Part shown: positions 62,042-64,000 of the stretch, piece by piece | Layout: every line of letters begins with the position of its first letter | How positions within the stretch are numbered: the stretch's first letter is position 1 | From: Anaeramoeba flamelloides | Taxonomy: Eukaryota; Metamonada; Anaeramoebidae | Assembly: GCA_027625915.1 (NCBI GenBank) | Contig: JANTQA010000033.1 | Location: 3,782,001 to 3,846,000, forward strand | Direction of reading: 5' to 3' | DNA: 64,000 nt | The notes under the pieces: model-generated | What the model was told of the DNA's origin: nothing | The model's input: the letters and a program-made list of their open reading frames with translations, nothing else | Database searches by the model: none | Made by a program: the position numbers and the translations under genes

Positions 62042-62636
62042 TTAATTCTTATTGACTTCCTGTCTTATTAAATTAGAAATTATACGAAATAAATCAGATA
62101 TTTCATCTAAACTATTATCTTCAATAATAAAATCAAAAATTTTTCGATCAGTTGAAACCTTTTTTGCCTCTGTTAAAAATTTTTTCTTGATGAATCCTAA
62201 AGCCCGTTTACTGTCTCCATCTGAACGAAATCCTTTGAAAAATTTACTTAATTTGTTTTTTTCTAATTTTCGATAAAAGGATTGCTTCTGTCCAAGAAAT
62301 AGAGTAATGGGGATTGTCTTTAAACATTCTAAACGACAAATTGATCCGAAAGTCTCAATTGTTTCGACTAATCTATTTTTATTCCTTATTTGTGTTGATT
62401 GCCTATTATAATCCGTAAGTGATGCACAATAAATAATTAAATTAACATTATCAAATATATTTAACCATTTCCCATTCATTATTGGCTTTGTAACATTAAT
62501 AATATTTAATTTGATACCATCGATTTTGATATTGAATTTCTCTACACCAGAATCATATGAATTTTTGCTAATTAAGACATCATCGAGTGTTAATTCAAAT
62601 TCTTCAGAAAAATATCGTTCATAATTATTGAAAAAG
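62042..62636 (-). CDS. G-alpha-like protein, 3' exon, with degenerate nucleotide-binding motifs
   Basis: The last exon, about 197 codons, is open to the stop and begins after a plausible TTTATAG acceptor (AG at 62638-62637). The fold pattern of a heterotrimeric G-protein alpha C-terminal half is clear: SFFNNYERYF, DDVLISKN (switch I region), GKWLNIFDNVNLIIYCASL, RLVETIETFGSIC, ITLFLGQKQSFYRKL and a normal-looking C-terminus NLIRQEVNKN. The key motifs differ: DVGGQ (G3, with the catalytic Gln) reads NVTKP, NKKD (G4) reads GQKQ, TCAT (G5) reads IIED, and the switch I Arg reads Lys. Canonical GTP binding is therefore unlikely. Upstream exons (P-loop) are not in the window; they may lie beyond 64000, with the LINE and MITE in the intron, or may be lost. 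Confidence 0.8.
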
Positions 62637-62639
62637 CTA

Positions 62640-63342
62640 TAAATTATTTTGAAAATTTTTTTTTTTTATTTTTTTGTTTTTTTATTTTGTTTTTATTTGT
62701 TTTTGAATATAAAATTTAAAAAAAAATCGATAAAATTCAGAAAATTTAGTTTAATTTCAAGTAACAATATTTTTATCCAAAAAATATTTTTTAATTGGAT
62801 TAACGATATTTCTCAGAAAAATATTAAATTTATTAAAATAAGAAATTTATTATCCATTCATAAATCAGGGGATGAAGGGATACAGCTGAATTATCAACCA
62901 ATTTCAATTAATCAAACTCTTCCAAGATTTTTTCAAAAATTGTTATATGCTGGAATCCAAGATTCTTGAGATTTAGTTTCAAAAAATCAGTTTAGTTTTA
63001 AGAAGAAATTAGATACAAGAATTGCAGTTTTAAATTTATTAAATGAATATCAAAAAGTAAAAAATGAATTCAAAAATGGAGATATTTATATTGTTACAAT
63101 AGATATTCAAAAATGTTTTGACTCTATACATCATTCATTGATTTATTATTCAATTAAAAAATTTATAAAAAATGAAATCATTGTAAAATATCTACTTGCA
63201 TATTATTCAAAAGAAGGAATTGGTGTTTATCAAGGAGATCCATCCCCCCTTTATTATTTGGATTTATTACTCATTTTCTCTTAGAAAAAATTAAACCATT
63301 AGCAATACATGTTCAGATGTTTGCAGATGATCTAATTTTGCT
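62640..63342 (+). mobile_element. LINE fragment (reverse transcriptase), copy 2, left part
   Basis: Plus-strand reading shows HKSGDEGIQLNYQPISINQT (NYRPIS-type motif, about 62860-62920), then VTIDIQKCFDSIHHSLIYY (RT motif A), GVYQGDP (motif B) and QMFADDLILL (motif C, ending at 63342). There is one in-frame TGA near 62967 and one frame change in the C run near 63245. Family E copy 3 interrupts it directly after FADDLILL, and it resumes at 63931. Motif order and spacing identify a non-LTR retrotransposon. Confidence 0.85.
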
Positions 63343-63930
63343 TAAGCTATTTCCAATAAAGTGGGGAAAAATTTTTTTAAAATATATCTTTTAAACACAA
63401 TCTTAAAAAAAGCATATAAACATCCAAAATCATTAACTACCATTTATCAATTCTTGAAATAAAAATTCAATTTGTTTCTTAGTATTGTATTACATAAATA
63501 AAAGATATTAAACTTTCCGATCTCGATTTTATATGAGATTTTTTAGGTTTAAAATTGGTGTTTATTATTTTCTTTTTGTTTGAAAAAATCGTTTTCATAA
63601 CTTGTTTAATCACAACAATTTTTCAAATAGAATTTAAAACGTATAACTGTATTTTATTGTTTAAAAAATCATTTGTACCCTTTCAATATTTCCAGTTTTT
63701 TATTGAAATTGATCGTACATTGTTTTTTCCAAAAAAAGTGCTATTTTTTTTTTCATTTTTTGAAAATATTTCATCCAACTTATTTTAAAATAAATACCTT
63801 AGCCATTTATTCAATTGGTATTAATATTAAACTTAATTTGATATCATCAATTAATGAATACTCCCACTAACAAATATGATTTTTGATGAAATGTAAAAAA
63901 AAAATGTACCACTTTTTTGGAAATACCTTA
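63343..63930 (+). mobile_element. MITE family E, copy 3
   Basis: 588 bp, TAAGCTATTTCCAATAAAGT to ACTTTTTTGGAAATACCTTA. Inserted at the TA of CTTATGAAAGG within the LINE. LINE copy 1 carries the uninterrupted sequence CTTATGAAGGG at about 61778-61788, so the duplication is TA. Confidence 0.95.
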
Positions 63931-64000
63931 TGAAAGGATCATTGATAGAAATAAATTTTCAACTAAAAAAAAATCTTTAAAATTATTTCGAGATTTTTGA
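63931..64000 (+). mobile_element. LINE fragment, copy 2, right part (runs off the window)
   Basis: The frame resumes as MKGSLIEINFQLKK, matching MKGSLIETDFQVEK of LINE copy 1 at the same position after FADDLILL. The window ends here. Confidence 0.8.

Noticed and set aside
1-64000. tRNA, rRNA genes and CRISPR arrays
   Set aside because: I scanned for cloverleaf-like GC-richer segments with GTTCRA loops and for regularly spaced repeats and saw none.

Overview
This window is nuclear DNA from an AT-rich unicellular eukaryote. The signs are host genes in short exons with GT...AG introns (all acceptors AG, mostly TAG), a standard stop-codon set, long A/T homopolymers, lysine/asparagine-rich coding runs, and several families of short inverted-repeat transposons. 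The gene types (HSPA12-like Hsp70, SIP5/DA2-type RING protein, BCS1-like AAA ATPase, FAD synthase, M6P-receptor-homology membrane protein, alpha-kinase-like and G-alpha-like proteins) suit a free-living amoeboid or flagellate protist. Anaeramoeba or an amoebozoan is my guess from composition and gene style; the sequence alone does not settle it.

Layout. 1690-6852 (-) is an HSPA12-type Hsp70 gene in three exons with a 3.1 kb first intron full of inverted repeats. 6853-14508 has no recognisable host gene and holds nested MITE-like elements. 14509-18830 (+) is a RING-finger gene in three exons, with a 3.3 kb intron splitting the zinc finger. 24455-26164 (-) is an intact BCS1-like ATPase. 33038-33769 (-) is an FAD synthase gene lying between two oppositely oriented copies of one transposon. 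39882-48339 (+) is a four-exon gene for a type I membrane protein with two mannose-6-phosphate-receptor-like domains and a C-terminal YENL sorting-type motif; its 2.6 and 4.5 kb introns carry transposons. 53221-55884 (-) encodes a long coiled-coil protein ending in a divergent, probably inactive alpha-kinase domain. 56709-59843 is a hAT transposon with perfect 8-bp target duplications, whose transposase has been interrupted by smaller elements. 61290-64000 holds two facing fragments of one LINE family and, between them, the 3' exon of a degenerate G-alpha gene on the minus strand.

The host genes do not form an obvious pathway and look like unrelated neighbours. The most striking feature is the insertion history: elements nested two or three deep, clean TA target duplications, and in one case an uninterrupted relative of the target sequence elsewhere in the window. 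Three multi-kb introns are built largely from repeats, and a fourth may run off the right edge. The most interesting proteins are the alpha-kinase-like protein with catalytic positions replaced, the G-alpha-like protein that has lost its G3, G4 and G5 motifs, and the double-MRH receptor-like protein.

Exon borders were worked out by eye from reading frame, splice dinucleotides and protein family pattern. No database search was possible.
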